Shown one piece after another: positions 1 through 6,270 of a DNA stretch of 11,042 bases; within the stretch, counting starts at the first letter, position 1; every line of letters starts with the position of its first letter. The position numbers were made by a program, and so were the translations under genes. The notes beneath the pieces were generated by a model that worked only from the letters and a program-made list of their open reading frames with translations, did no database searches and was not told the DNA's origin. Source of the DNA: JBGPHT01 sp041484525 (GTDB lineage Bacteria; Acidobacteriota; Terriglobia; Bryobacterales; Bryobacteraceae); NCBI GenBank assembly GCA_041484525.1, contig JBGPHT010000212.1, positions 1 to 11,042 on the forward strand, read 5' to 3'.

Positions 1-105
1 GGCCTCGGAATTAACATCGCACGACGGCAGCGAGCGGTAACCTTTTGACGAGTGGTGACGTTACTTAGTCATCTCCCCTCGTGCGCGTTTTTCGAAGGTC
101 TTCGC
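1..105. other. Stretch with no recognisable gene next to the NHL stub
   Basis: No frame continues the NHL protein on the minus strand here, and I recognise no other gene. The loss of similarity near 106-130 suggests that this sequence was joined to the NHL gene by a deletion or rearrangement. Confidence 0.3.
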
Positions 106-456
106 TCAGAAAAACCCACCTTTACCACAGGCTGCTAGGCCCTTCGGCTGATCTAGCAGAGCTCCCGTTGCCGGGCCGCCGTCGCCGCCATAACCGCGCA
201 CCCCACTGCCGGCGACAACAACCAAACGTCCGTCGGTTCCTAAGCGGTACACCGTGCCCTCATCGAGAATATAAAGAGTCCCCGAGCTATCGAGCTTCAC
301 AGCCTGCGGCCGAAACTCAACTGCCAGCGCTGGTGTACCGGTCTGGATCGGACCGCCCGCAACCGTGCTAATCACGTATTGCCCAGGCAACGGAGGCACT
401 ACCCAAACGCAAAACGCGAGCACAGACAGTAGCGTGTATCGATAGAAGTGGCGCAT
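106..456 (-). pseudogene. 5' stub of a secreted NHL-repeat (beta-propeller) protein
   Basis: The reading frame gives 116 residues. Residues 1-25 form a signal peptide (basic start, hydrophobic core LLSVLAFCVWVV, then PLPG), followed by QYVISTVAGG, a typical opening of the NHL-repeat proteins that are abundant in Solibacter-like Acidobacteria. One NHL-like blade is readable (AVKLDSSGTLYILDEGTVYRL), then a second starts at VVVAGSGVRGYGGDGGPAT and continues to DQPKGLA. After that residue the expected continuation of the blade (of the type VD..GNLYIAD) is absent; the frame reads ACGKGGFF and stops. Family members normally run to several hundred residues with multiple blades, so this looks like a gene cut off near position 125. 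A GGAGG ribosome binding site (467-471) lies 10 nt before the ATG, so the stub could still be translated. The function of the parent protein is unknown beyond an extracytoplasmic beta-propeller. Confidence 0.6.
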
Positions 457-570
457 TCGGATCTAGCCTCCGGGAGCAGTTCTTTGCTGAATTGAGAAAC
501 AACGGAGGGGGGCCGAATTCCACAACGCCGTGCAAGATAGATCTATTAAAATCGAGGACGCGCAGAACTA

Positions 571-593
571 GTCCTTGACCGCCTGAAAAAGTT
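571..593 (+). repeat. Left terminal inverted repeat of the IS630 element
   Basis: The sequence GTCCTTGACCGC then CTGAAAAAGTT matches the reverse complement of 1451-1473 with about five mismatches over 23 positions; the core TTGACCGC and the AAAAGTT block are identical. TA lies immediately outside at 569-570. The TTGACC within the repeat could also serve as a -35 box for the transposase, but no convincing -10 box is visible at 16-18 nt. Confidence 0.7.
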
Positions 594-616
594 ATTTAAA
601 ACAATTCCACTCAAGA

Positions 617-775
617 ATGTCTTGGCCTATATTGGCATGCGGTCTTACCGGCGTGTTCGCGTGCGATTTGACCAAGGGTGATCGCGAAGAGTTGGACGAC
701 ATTCTGAACGGCGGTATTCAGGCTGTTCGCACCGTGCTCCGGGCATTGGCACTGCGTCATCTGCACGATGGCAAA
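617..775 (+). pseudogene. IS630 transposase, N-terminal fragment
   Basis: From the ATG at 617 the frame encodes about 53 transposase-like residues. The segment LTKGDREELDDILNGG followed by VRTVLRALALRHLHDG has the pattern of the N-terminal helix-turn-helix start of IS630-family transposases (LT..ER.EL...L..G...R...RA..L...DG). After DGK, near 775, the similarity stops: the rest of the frame (to 865) reads antisense through the hicA fragment and ends at a stop. No catalytic residue is contained here. It is the front half of the same element whose tail is at about 1097-1477. Confidence 0.7.
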
Positions 776-884
776 GCGGCGGGCTGTCGCCAGAAGGCGG
801 CGATCGTCTCCAGCTCGACAGAACCCAGCTCGTTCCCAATGCGGCTACCAGGGCGGCGCCAGTGAGCCGCGGGCTCCGGCTCAT
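776..884 (-). pseudogene. hicA: hicA toxin gene, frameshifted and truncated
   Basis: The ATG at 884-882 overlaps the hicB stop as ATGA, the usual translational coupling of such pairs. The first 16 residues, MSRSPRLTGAALVAAL, are a clear HicA start (HicA mRNA interferases begin with a short basic stretch and then a ..L.G..LV.AL..AGF helix). Dropping one G from the run at about 837-839 restores ALERAGF, the next conserved piece. As written, the frame shifts after AAL and runs on as unrelated sequence. Beyond AGF I cannot find the GSH motif carrying the catalytic histidine in any frame, and from about 775 the DNA is the transposase fragment on the other strand. The toxin should therefore be inactive. 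The left limit is approximate. Confidence 0.6.
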
Positions 885-1105
885 GCGGCGATCGTGATGC
901 GCTGGATGCCGACGAATTCGAGCGACCGCTCCGGCGCGCCGGCGACTTCGAGACAAAGCTCGACGGCTTCACGGATGCGCTGCATTAATTCGTCCAGAGA
1001 GCGGGCTTGCGTGTGGCAACCCGGAAGTTGCGGGACGGAGGCGATGTAGTAGCCTTCGTCATCTCGTTCAATGACGACGTCGAACTGGCGCGGCAAACCT
1101 TCCAT
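881..1105 (-). CDS. hicB: HicB-family antitoxin (short form)
   Basis: Encodes 74 residues: the core RQFDVVIERDDEGYYIASVP, then QLPGCHTQARSLDELMQRI and a helix REAVELCLEVAG, ending EFVGIQRITIAA. This is the partial RNase H-like fold of HicB antitoxins, which bind and block the HicA mRNA-cleaving toxin. The length fits the short HicB class without a C-terminal DNA-binding domain. The frame stays open upstream to 1306, but those residues are antisense to the transposase, so the ATG at 1105-1103 is chosen; the first residues MEGLP also appear to come from IS antisense sequence, and no good ribosome binding site precedes them, suggesting that the native start was lost at the junction near 1095. 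Its partner hicA is broken, leaving an orphan antitoxin. An uncoupled HicB-like protein is the alternative description. Confidence 0.72.
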   Translation of the reverse strand: MEGLPRQFDVVIERDDEGYYIASVPQLPGCHTQARSLDELMQRIREAVELCLEVAGAPERSLEFVGIQRITIAA

Positions 1106-1477
1106 TTGGCCATGCAGTACCCGGAGGCTGAGATCATCCACCTGGTGCTGGACAACTTGAATATCCATCGGCGCAAGTCCCTGACGGATCGACTCGGAGC
1201 GGAGGTCGGCGGCGAAATCTGGGACCGATTCACCATTCACTACACGCCCCTTCACGGAAGTTGGCTCAATCAGGCCGAAATCGAAATCAGCATGTTCACG
1301 CGGCAATGCCTCGGTACCAGAAGAATCCCTGACCTAAAGACTCTGCGTCGGGAAAGCCGAGCCTGGAATCGGCGGATGAATCGCGCCCGCACGAAGATCA
1401 ACTGGAAATTCGATCGCAAAGCTGCTCGTCGCAAGTTTGGTTACAAGAACAACTTTTCTCAGCGGTCAAAGACCTAA
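1097..1477 (+). pseudogene. IS630 transposase, C-terminal catalytic fragment
   Basis: The open frame begins at 1007, but up to about 1095 it is antisense to hicB; transposase similarity runs from about F32 of that frame to the stop. Clear IS630/DDE motifs are present: YPEAEIIHLVLDNLNIH with the second catalytic Asp (DN), then HYTPLHGSWLNQAEIEIS with the catalytic Glu, then RQCLGTRRIPDLKTLRRE and a basic tail containing INWKFDRKAARRKFGYK. The first Asp of the DDE triad and everything between it and the N-terminal fragment are missing, so no active enzyme can be made. The stop TAA at 1475-1477 lies on the element boundary. Confidence 0.8.
1451..1474 (-). repeat. Right terminal inverted repeat of the IS630 element
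   Basis: Read on the minus strand it is GGTCTTTGACCGC followed by TGAGAAAAGTT, the partner of the left repeat. The TA at 1475-1476 directly follows and forms part of the transposase stop codon TAA. Confidence 0.7.
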
Positions 1478-1548
1478 ATTTAGTACCCGCCGTCCCCAAA
1501 AAAGGGATGCCCTTCGCATCACGGCAGGGTAGAATCGGTACTACAAAA

Positions 1549-2952
1549 ATGGAACCTCCTTCTGTCTCACCGGCCACGGGGAAGGCCGGCGCGAGCGTCC
1601 CGGCCAGTCCGCAGATGAGCCGGCGGACGCTTCTCATGGCGGGCGCGTCGCTCGGCGTGACCGCACTTTCCTATGGCCGCGTTGCCGGCGCCAACGACCG
1701 CATCTCGCTGGGCCATGTTGGCGTGGGCAACCGAGGACGGGAACTTGCGTCCGTGGCCGCGGAATTGAAGGATCGCCACAACGTCGAGATGACCGCGGTC
1801 TGCGATCTCTGGAGCGTAAATCGGGAGCGCGCGGCCAAGGAGGCTTCGCAGGCATACGGGCGAGCGCCCCGGAGTTTTCAATACTTCGAGGATCTGCTGG
1901 CTCTAAAAGATGTCGACGCCGTGATTATCTCCACCGCGGATTTTCAGCACGCGCCGCTTCTCCAGTTGGCCGCCGAGGCTGGCAAGGACGCATACTGCGA
2001 GAAGCCGATGGCGAATATGCTCGAGGAGGCGAAGGCCGCGCGAGATGCCGTGCGGTCGCGCAAGCGAGTGGTGCAGATCGGCACGCAGCACCGCAGCGAA
2101 CCGTACCAGAGGGCCGCCCGCGAGTGGATTGCGCGCGGCGCGCTGGGACGCGTGAGCAAAGTGGAGATCGTCTGGAACTACCACGGTCCGCGCTGGCGCG
2201 GCCGGCCGGAGGTAAAGCAGATTCGCGAAGGAGATACCGACTGGCGGAAATGGCTTCTCAACAAGCCGTACCGGCCGTTCGATCCGCGCGCCTACTTCGA
2301 ATTCCGCCTGTACCGCGAGTTCTCGAGCGGCATCCCCGATCAATGGATGACGCACGCCGTCGACATGGTCCACTACCTTCTGGACGACCACTTTCCGGCG
2401 TCAGTAGTGGCGCAGGGCGGCGTGTACGTGTGGCAGGACGGCCGCGAGAATCCCGACACATTCCAGGCTGTTCTCGAATATCCCAACGGGTTCCTGATGA
2501 GCTATTCCACCAGCTTCGGCAATGACTCCGACAGCTTCACGCGCATCATGGGCGACCGGGGCACGCTCATCAACGTCGGCGGCGAGGGAAGCCAACGCTG
2601 GAAACTGGTGGAAGAAAAAGGAACCCACGAGGGCAATCCGTTCGTCCGCCGCTCGGCGAAATACATCAAACTCAGCGGCGACGATCGGCGCACCATGTCG
2701 TGGTCCCAACGCCTTTTGAGCGGCGCCATCGAGAAGACCTACGGCCCGCTTCCATTTATCTCCGACAGCAATCCTTCTCACATGAAGAACTGGCTCGAGT
2801 GCCTGCGCAGCCGCGAACAGCCGAACGCCACAGTGGATGATGGCTTTGCCCATTCTGTGGTGGCAATCATGGCTGCTCGGGCGCAGCGCGAAGGCAGGAA
2901 ACTCTACTGGGATCGAGCGGCCGAACAGATTCTCGATCAACCGAAGACCTGA
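1549..2952 (+). CDS. Tat-exported Gfo/Idh/MocA-family oxidoreductase
   Basis: Encodes 467 residues. Residues 24-48 are a twin-arginine signal (SRRTLLM, then the hydrophobic AGASLGVTALSYG, then a GAND junction), so the protein is probably exported folded with its cofactor. The mature part starts with a Rossmann strand ISLGHVGVGNRG (about 52-63), the NAD(P)-binding glycine motif, and has the CEKPM motif (150-154) of the Gfo/Idh/MocA family; the C-terminal half is the family's alpha/beta substrate domain. These enzymes usually oxidise or reduce sugars, inositols or related polyols; the substrate here cannot be read. The ATG at 1549 gives a 22-residue leader before the twin Arg; ATG 1507 (longer) and ATG 1615 (directly at MSRRT) are also in frame and no ribosome binding site decides clearly. 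The gene starts only 72 bp after the IS630 end, and its last 86 bp overlap the convergent ATP-grasp gene. Confidence 0.88.
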   Translation: MEPPSVSPATGKAGASVPASPQMSRRTLLMAGASLGVTALSYGRVAGANDRISLGHVGVGNRGRELASVAAELKDRHNVEMTAVCDLWSVNRERAAKEASQAYGRAPRSFQYFEDLLALKDVDAVIISTADFQHAPLLQLAAEAGKDAYCEKPMANMLEEAKAARDAVRSRKRVVQIGTQHRSEPYQRAAREWIARGALGRVSKVEIVWNYHGPRWRGRPEVKQIREGDTDWRKWLLNKPYRPFDPRAYFEFRLYREFSSGIPDQWMTHAVDMVHYLLDDHFPASVVAQGGVYVWQDGRENPDTFQAVLEYPNGFLMSYSTSFGNDSDSFTRIMGDRGTLINVGGEGSQRWKLVEEKGTHEGNPFVRRSAKYIKLSGDDRRTMSWSQRLLSGAIEKTYGPLPFISDSNPSHMKNWLECLRSREQPNATVDDGFAHSVVAIMAARAQREGRKLYWDRAAEQILDQPKT

Positions 2953-3892
2953 CGCGGCTGGACTTCACCATACGAAAAAGGTCGCGCAGTCGCATCGGCA
3001 CCGCACCTGCTTGGCGGTTGATGGCGCCGGTCTCGAAGGCGATTCGCCACTGGCGAAACATCACCCGGTACGCCTCCGCCAGGCTCACGGAAGGGTCGTA
3101 GATGTGGGTCGCCTCGGCGGAGACGCCGTTTAGTTCGAGAACATCGAAGCGGCCGGACTGCAGGTCCGCGATCGCCGCTGCCCGGATATCGAAACGGCCA
3201 AAGAAGAAGCCCGGATGCGACTGGGCGACGGTCTCGATCGCGGAGCGGAGTCCAGCGGTTTCCAGACGCGCTCCGTCCAGGAAGATCGCGCCGCGGCAAT
3301 GTGAGCCAAGCTCGACCAGCGGCACACGCTCGCCGGCCGTGGGAATCCGGTCGCGTACTCGCGCCAGATAAGTGTTCGCCAGGCAGACCGCCCGGTCGTC
3401 GCGCAGCACCAGGTCGGTCAGGCTGCTCCGGCCGTCGCCGGTTACCTCCGGAAAGCGCTTTTCCGTGATAGAGAAAATATGACCCCGCTGTTCGCCTGGG
3501 TATCGATAGCAGAAAACGCCGAACTCCATGCCGCCGGCGTACCGTTGCACAATCGTGTCGCAGTCGACGCCTTCGAAATACCGGCGGACCCCATGCTGAT
3601 TTCGGGCGATGGCGACCCCCGTTCCGCGCTCGCCGACGTCGGGCTTGAGCACGACCGGATAACTCAGCCCGCGATCGCGCATGAATTCCAGGGCCGACCG
3701 GAATCGATCGTCCGGCGCGAGCGATGCGGCGATGACGGTGAAGTCTGGAACTTGGGTTAGTTGCGCCAGGATGTGCGATTTCGATTCGCCCGCGAAACCT
3801 CCCGAGGGGATGCCGGGATTCGCGGCAGTGAACAGCGTGAGAGAACGAAGCTTGATACCGAGATACAAGACATTAGGGCACCACGGGTACAT
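2867..3892 (-). CDS. ATP-grasp-family ligase, last gene of the DinB-NRDE-DedA operon
   Basis: Encodes 341 residues with an ATP-grasp fold: YPVVLKPDVGERGTGVAIA (79-97, with Lys83 and the Gly-rich loop), DTIVQRYAGGMEFGVFCYR (112-130), and the metal-binding end FDVLELNGVSAEATHIYDP (249-267, Glu253 and Asn255). ATP-grasp enzymes join a carboxylate to an amine or thiol through an acyl phosphate, as in D-Ala-D-Ala ligase and carboxylate-amine ligases; the substrate is unknown. A basic segment near 270-295 (AYRVMFRQWRIAFETG) follows, then a tail of about 30 residues encoded in antisense to the oxidoreductase gene. The ATG at 3892 lies 20 nt inside the DedA gene, which suggests translational coupling. 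Homologous proteins, as I recall them, often stand beside DedA or membrane-enzyme genes, which hints at a lipid or envelope substrate; that is inference. Confidence 0.82.
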   Translation of the reverse strand: MYPWCPNVLYLGIKLRSLTLFTAANPGIPSGGFAGESKSHILAQLTQVPDFTVIAASLAPDDRFRSALEFMRDRGLSYPVVLKPDVGERGTGVAIARNQHGVRRYFEGVDCDTIVQRYAGGMEFGVFCYRYPGEQRGHIFSITEKRFPEVTGDGRSSLTDLVLRDDRAVCLANTYLARVRDRIPTAGERVPLVELGSHCRGAIFLDGARLETAGLRSAIETVAQSHPGFFFGRFDIRAAAIADLQSGRFDVLELNGVSAEATHIYDPSVSLAEAYRVMFRQWRIAFETGAINRQAGAVPMRLRDLFRMVKSSRVRSSVDRESVRPLDPSRVSCLRAAPEQP

Positions 3893-4481
3893 ACGCGAGC
3901 CATGGCGGCCAGAATTCCCATCGTGTCTTCCGTCGCAGCCAGCCTAGAACGCGGCGGCGGGTGTGCCAGACGGGCTGCGCCAATTGAAGCTTGCGCCAGG
4001 GAGCGGCAACCAGCAACACCGCCGGTCCGAAGAAGGCCACGCATGGGAGACTCTTCCCGAGCAAGGCCGCGGCGCCGACCAGCGCCGGTGTCCACAGGAT
4101 CGCGGCCAGCAGAAAGTGTAGAGCGAACGTCCAGAAGCGGGTTTTCAGGAGTCCGGCGGCGACATACGTGGGCAGGCGGAGACCCGGCGTGAAACGGCTG
4201 AGAATGACAACGCCGGCGCCACGATCGGAGAGCCACTGAGACGCGTGGTCGAGTTTTCGATCCGTAAGGATCTCCCGTAAGAGCCTCCAGCGCATGATGG
4301 GGCGGCCGATGAAACGCCCGGCGAAGTATAGCAGCAGGTCGCCAACATAGATTCCGGCAATACAGGCGAGCACGCCGGGAACGAATCCGATCTTGCCTGC
4401 GGCGATCAAGGCTCCCGTGGCTATGCAGGTCAGATCTTCACTGGCGAATGTGGCGAGCGCGATGAGAAGGAATTGTCCCAT
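3873..4481 (-). CDS. DedA-family integral membrane protein
   Basis: Encodes 202 residues with several hydrophobic segments (about 1-28, 33-57, 115-140 and 147-162). DedA signatures are present: the acidic residue in FASEDL (Glu15), GIYVGDLLLYFAGRFIGRP (43-61) and SRFTPGLRLPTYVAAG (95-110), matching the family's R..P..R....AG loop. DedA/SNARE-associated (VTT) proteins act in the inner membrane; characterised members flip undecaprenyl phosphate or phospholipids. The ATG at 4481 is chosen over a longer frame from 4577 because GGAG lies 7 nt upstream and because the extra residues overlap the NRDE gene and are not hydrophobic. The start is 13 nt after the NRDE stop, and the 3' end overlaps the ATP-grasp gene by 20 nt. 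The C-terminal tail is strongly basic (RRRVLGWLRRKTR). Confidence 0.88.
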   Translation of the reverse strand: MGQFLLIALATFASEDLTCIATGALIAAGKIGFVPGVLACIAGIYVGDLLLYFAGRFIGRPIMRWRLLREILTDRKLDHASQWLSDRGAGVVILSRFTPGLRLPTYVAAGLLKTRFWTFALHFLLAAILWTPALVGAAALLGKSLPCVAFFGPAVLLVAAPWRKLQLAQPVWHTRRRVLGWLRRKTRWEFWPPWLAYVPVVP

Positions 4482-4494
4482 TGAGGCTCCAGAA

Positions 4495-5223
4495 TTATGC
4501 GGCGCGAGCCATGATCTGTTGTTCGCTAGGGCTCCGCCGGCAGGGAGCAGAGGGCGAATACAAGAATCGGATTTCATCCCGTGTGACGATTACCCAACTG
4601 AAACTGACGGTCTCCGCATCGTCACGATGCATGCAGGGGGAATACCATCCGGAGCTGAACCGTGGCTCGAATGAAATCCGTGGAGAAGAGCCGGATCGAC
4701 GCATCCTGCCGGGCCAACCCGGCGCGCGAATTCGTTTAGGCGGAAGCGTCGAAACTCCAGGCGCATCATAGGAAGAAGATGTCAGCGGCATGTGGGAGCC
4801 GCCGGCTGGATCGATCGAGAGGTACTCACCATTCCACTCCGCCACGATGGCGGATCTATCGGGCTCGAGAGCCAGCAGGGCGAACGGAGCGAAGGCGCCG
4901 AGATTGAGTTGCCGCAGCCATAAGACACACTCGCCTACAGTGGACGCCCCAGCCAATTCTTGCAGTAGGAGACCACGGCTCCGGCGAGGCAGAGCCCCGG
5001 AAGCCAAACTCGCAGCCTCTCCGTTGAGCAGGCATACTGATATCCCAAGCTCGTTGGCCGCGATCCACGTGCCTCCGAAATCCGCGTCGAGGGGCGCAAC
5101 ATACCGGACACCGCCGTGTTCGATCACGACCGGCGCAAACGCGGTTCCGCGCGTCAGCTTCTCATCGCGATTGCAGAGGAGATGATAACCACCGGGCTGG
5201 TGGACCCAACTGACGGTGCACAC
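4495..5223 (-). CDS. NRDE-family (TANGO2-like) protein
   Basis: Encodes 242 residues starting with a GTG codon. The N-terminus MCTVSW with Cys2 and the name-giving CNRDE motif (17-21) are diagnostic of the NRDE/TANGO2 family (DUF833), as are GGTWIAANELGISVCLLNGE (50-69) and YSPCMHRDDAETVSFSW (194-210) near the end. The family resembles N-terminal nucleophile hydrolases; eukaryotic TANGO2 has been linked to haem or lipid handling, and the bacterial role is unsettled. The GTG overlaps the TAG stop of the DinB gene by one base (TAGTG), so the two are very probably co-translated. The DedA gene follows after 13 nt. Recognition of the family is firm; a reaction cannot be assigned. Confidence 0.88.
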   Translation of the reverse strand: MCTVSWVHQPGGYHLLCNRDEKLTRGTAFAPVVIEHGGVRYVAPLDADFGGTWIAANELGISVCLLNGEAASLASGALPRRSRGLLLQELAGASTVGECVLWLRQLNLGAFAPFALLALEPDRSAIVAEWNGEYLSIDPAGGSHMPLTSSSYDAPGVSTLPPKRIRAPGWPGRMRRSGSSPRISFEPRFSSGWYSPCMHRDDAETVSFSWVIVTRDEIRFLYSPSAPCRRSPSEQQIMARAA

Positions 5224-5780
5224 TACGCAGCCTCCGCGGTCTTGGACGCGAGGTAGCGCAGTGTCGCGGGCGCCATCCCGAAGTCCGGATCCATCTTGAC
5301 GCCGTGCATGCGAAGAGTCATCGCAATGAGGGCGAAGTGGTGAATGGTGTGGCTGCTGAGCCCCTGCAGCTCGCGGCTGATCGACGATTCCATGAAGCTC
5401 TCGCGCACGGCGTTGGCTTCCGCGTCCTCCATCCGGACCCAGATGATTCGCTCGCCGCGAAGCTCCTGGCTGGTTTCTAGCGATCGGATGATCGACCGCA
5501 TGGCCGCCGACGCAGCATCGCGGCTGCGTTCAATGGCCTCATCGCGGCGGCGGGCATCGTAGTCGATATGCGACCACTCCAAGCCTTCCAAAAAGCTTTG
5601 ATAAAACTCCAGGATGTGGCGCAGATGCGCGCCCGCACGGTGCGGGGCGAAACCGGATGGTGTGGTGGAATACGCTTCGTCGTCCAAACGCTCCAGGAGG
5701 CGGAGGGCTTGGCGCAGCCAGCGGACGTTGATCTCTATCAGGATGGATTGGCGCGATGGAACAGTCATTTTCGCTTGCAT
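5223..5780 (-). CDS. DinB-like four-helix metal-binding protein, first gene of the operon
   Basis: Encodes 185 residues (an ATG at 5768, four codons in, is an equally possible start; neither has a clear ribosome binding site). Four predicted helices carry the putative metal-site histidines: AHLRHILEFY (51-60, His55) and SSHTIHHFALIAM (142-154, an H...H pair at His144 and His148). DinB/YfiT-type proteins are a broad superfamily that includes thiol-dependent S-transferases such as mycothiol- or bacillithiol-dependent enzymes; despite the name, no role in DNA damage can be inferred here. The stop overlaps the NRDE GTG by one base. The gene heads a minus-strand run of four and lies back to back with the chimeric scar on the plus strand, so its promoter should lie at about 5781-5880. 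Confidence 0.8.
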   Translation of the reverse strand: MQAKMTVPSRQSILIEINVRWLRQALRLLERLDDEAYSTTPSGFAPHRAGAHLRHILEFYQSFLEGLEWSHIDYDARRRDEAIERSRDAASAAMRSIIRSLETSQELRGERIIWVRMEDAEANAVRESFMESSISRELQGLSSHTIHHFALIAMTLRMHGVKMDPDFGMAPATLRYLASKTAEAA

Positions 5781-5884
5781 GCTGCGCGAGTATCCGCCGG
5801 ACGCCGCGTCTTATTCCGCGGAATATTTCGCGGGCCATCCGTCCTTCAACCGCGTGCAGGCAGCGACGATCGCCACTTCGAAAC

Positions 5885-6199
5885 GCTGTCAACGTTCAGG
5901 GGAAGTACCAGACCAAGGAGGTCTGGCACGACCGCGATGGCAACCCGCTGCATCCTCACACCAACTACTGTGTCGGCGGCAACACCAAGTTCTACGGGGC
6001 GGCGCTCTTCCACCTGCGGCGGGAGGACTTTTGCACGATCGAGCATCACGGTGGAGTTTCACCGGCATGGCCCATTTCGTACGACGAGCTGGAATCTTAT
6101 TATATGGCCTGGGGTGATGATGATGGGAAGACGTTGTACCTCTGCGCTCGAGGCGGTCTCTACAAGATGCGGCTGAATATTCCAGGCATCCGCCCGTGA
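5885..6199 (+). pseudogene. Chimeric remnant: GMC oxidoreductase core fused to SMP-30/gluconolactonase tail
   Basis: A frame open from 5756 to 6199 becomes protein-like at about 5885. Up to 6103 it reads as a GMC (glucose-methanol-choline) flavoenzyme interior: KYQTKEVWHDRDGNPLHP, then YCVGGNTKFYGAALFHLRRE and HHGGVSPAWPISYDELESYY. The N-terminal FAD-binding GxGxxG part and the whole C-terminal half are absent. Directly after ESYY, in the same frame, comes AWGDDDGKTLYLCARGGLYKMRLNIPGIRP (given here as AWGDDDGKTLYL then GGLYKMRLNIPG), which is how SMP-30/gluconolactonase-family proteins end. Two different sugar-metabolism genes were thus joined by a deletion near 6103. No ribosome binding site or credible start is seen, and residues encoded at 5756-5880 match neither family. 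Confidence 0.7.
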
Positions 6200-6270
6200 G
6201 GCCAACCGGCTGGTTCGCGGAGACCAGGAGGCTTACAGACGCGAGCAACAACAGCGGATCGAGAGGCCGG

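Larger units (their letters stand above)
571..1474 (+). mobile_element. IS630-family insertion sequence, internally replaced by hicBA
   Basis: The element is bounded by near-matching terminal inverted repeats (571-593 and 1451-1474), each flanked by TA (569-570 and 1475-1476), the target dinucleotide that IS630/Tc1-mariner elements duplicate. The transposase N-terminal piece follows the left repeat and the C-terminal piece ends at the right repeat, its stop codon TAA using the flanking TA. The unit is about 0.9 kb. The middle of the transposase, including the first catalytic Asp, is missing, and a minus-strand hicB gene plus a damaged hicA gene occupy that place. The element cannot move by itself but could be mobilised in trans by a related transposase. 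Whether hicBA was captured, or two neighbouring IS copies collapsed around it, cannot be told from this sequence. Confidence 0.75.

Noticed and set aside
645..884. hicA continuing as a full toxin into the antisense of the transposase start; one frame even gives a faint HicA-like VPMPG pattern
   Set aside because: No GSH motif with the catalytic His appears in any frame, and the same DNA has a much stronger plus-strand match to the IS630 N-terminus.
881..1306. The full 141-codon minus-strand frame as one longer HicB protein
   Set aside because: Codons upstream of 1105 are antisense to clear transposase motifs (DNLN, HYTPLHGSWLN), so only the last 74 residues are HicB.
5223..5780. DinB as a DNA-damage gene or translesion polymerase
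   Set aside because: The name refers to the four-helix DinB/YfiT superfamily; no polymerase motif or LexA box is seen.
6199..6240. Terminator hairpin after the chimeric scar (GCCAACC with GGTTCGC)
   Set aside because: The stem has a mismatch and no T-tract follows, so the support is too weak.
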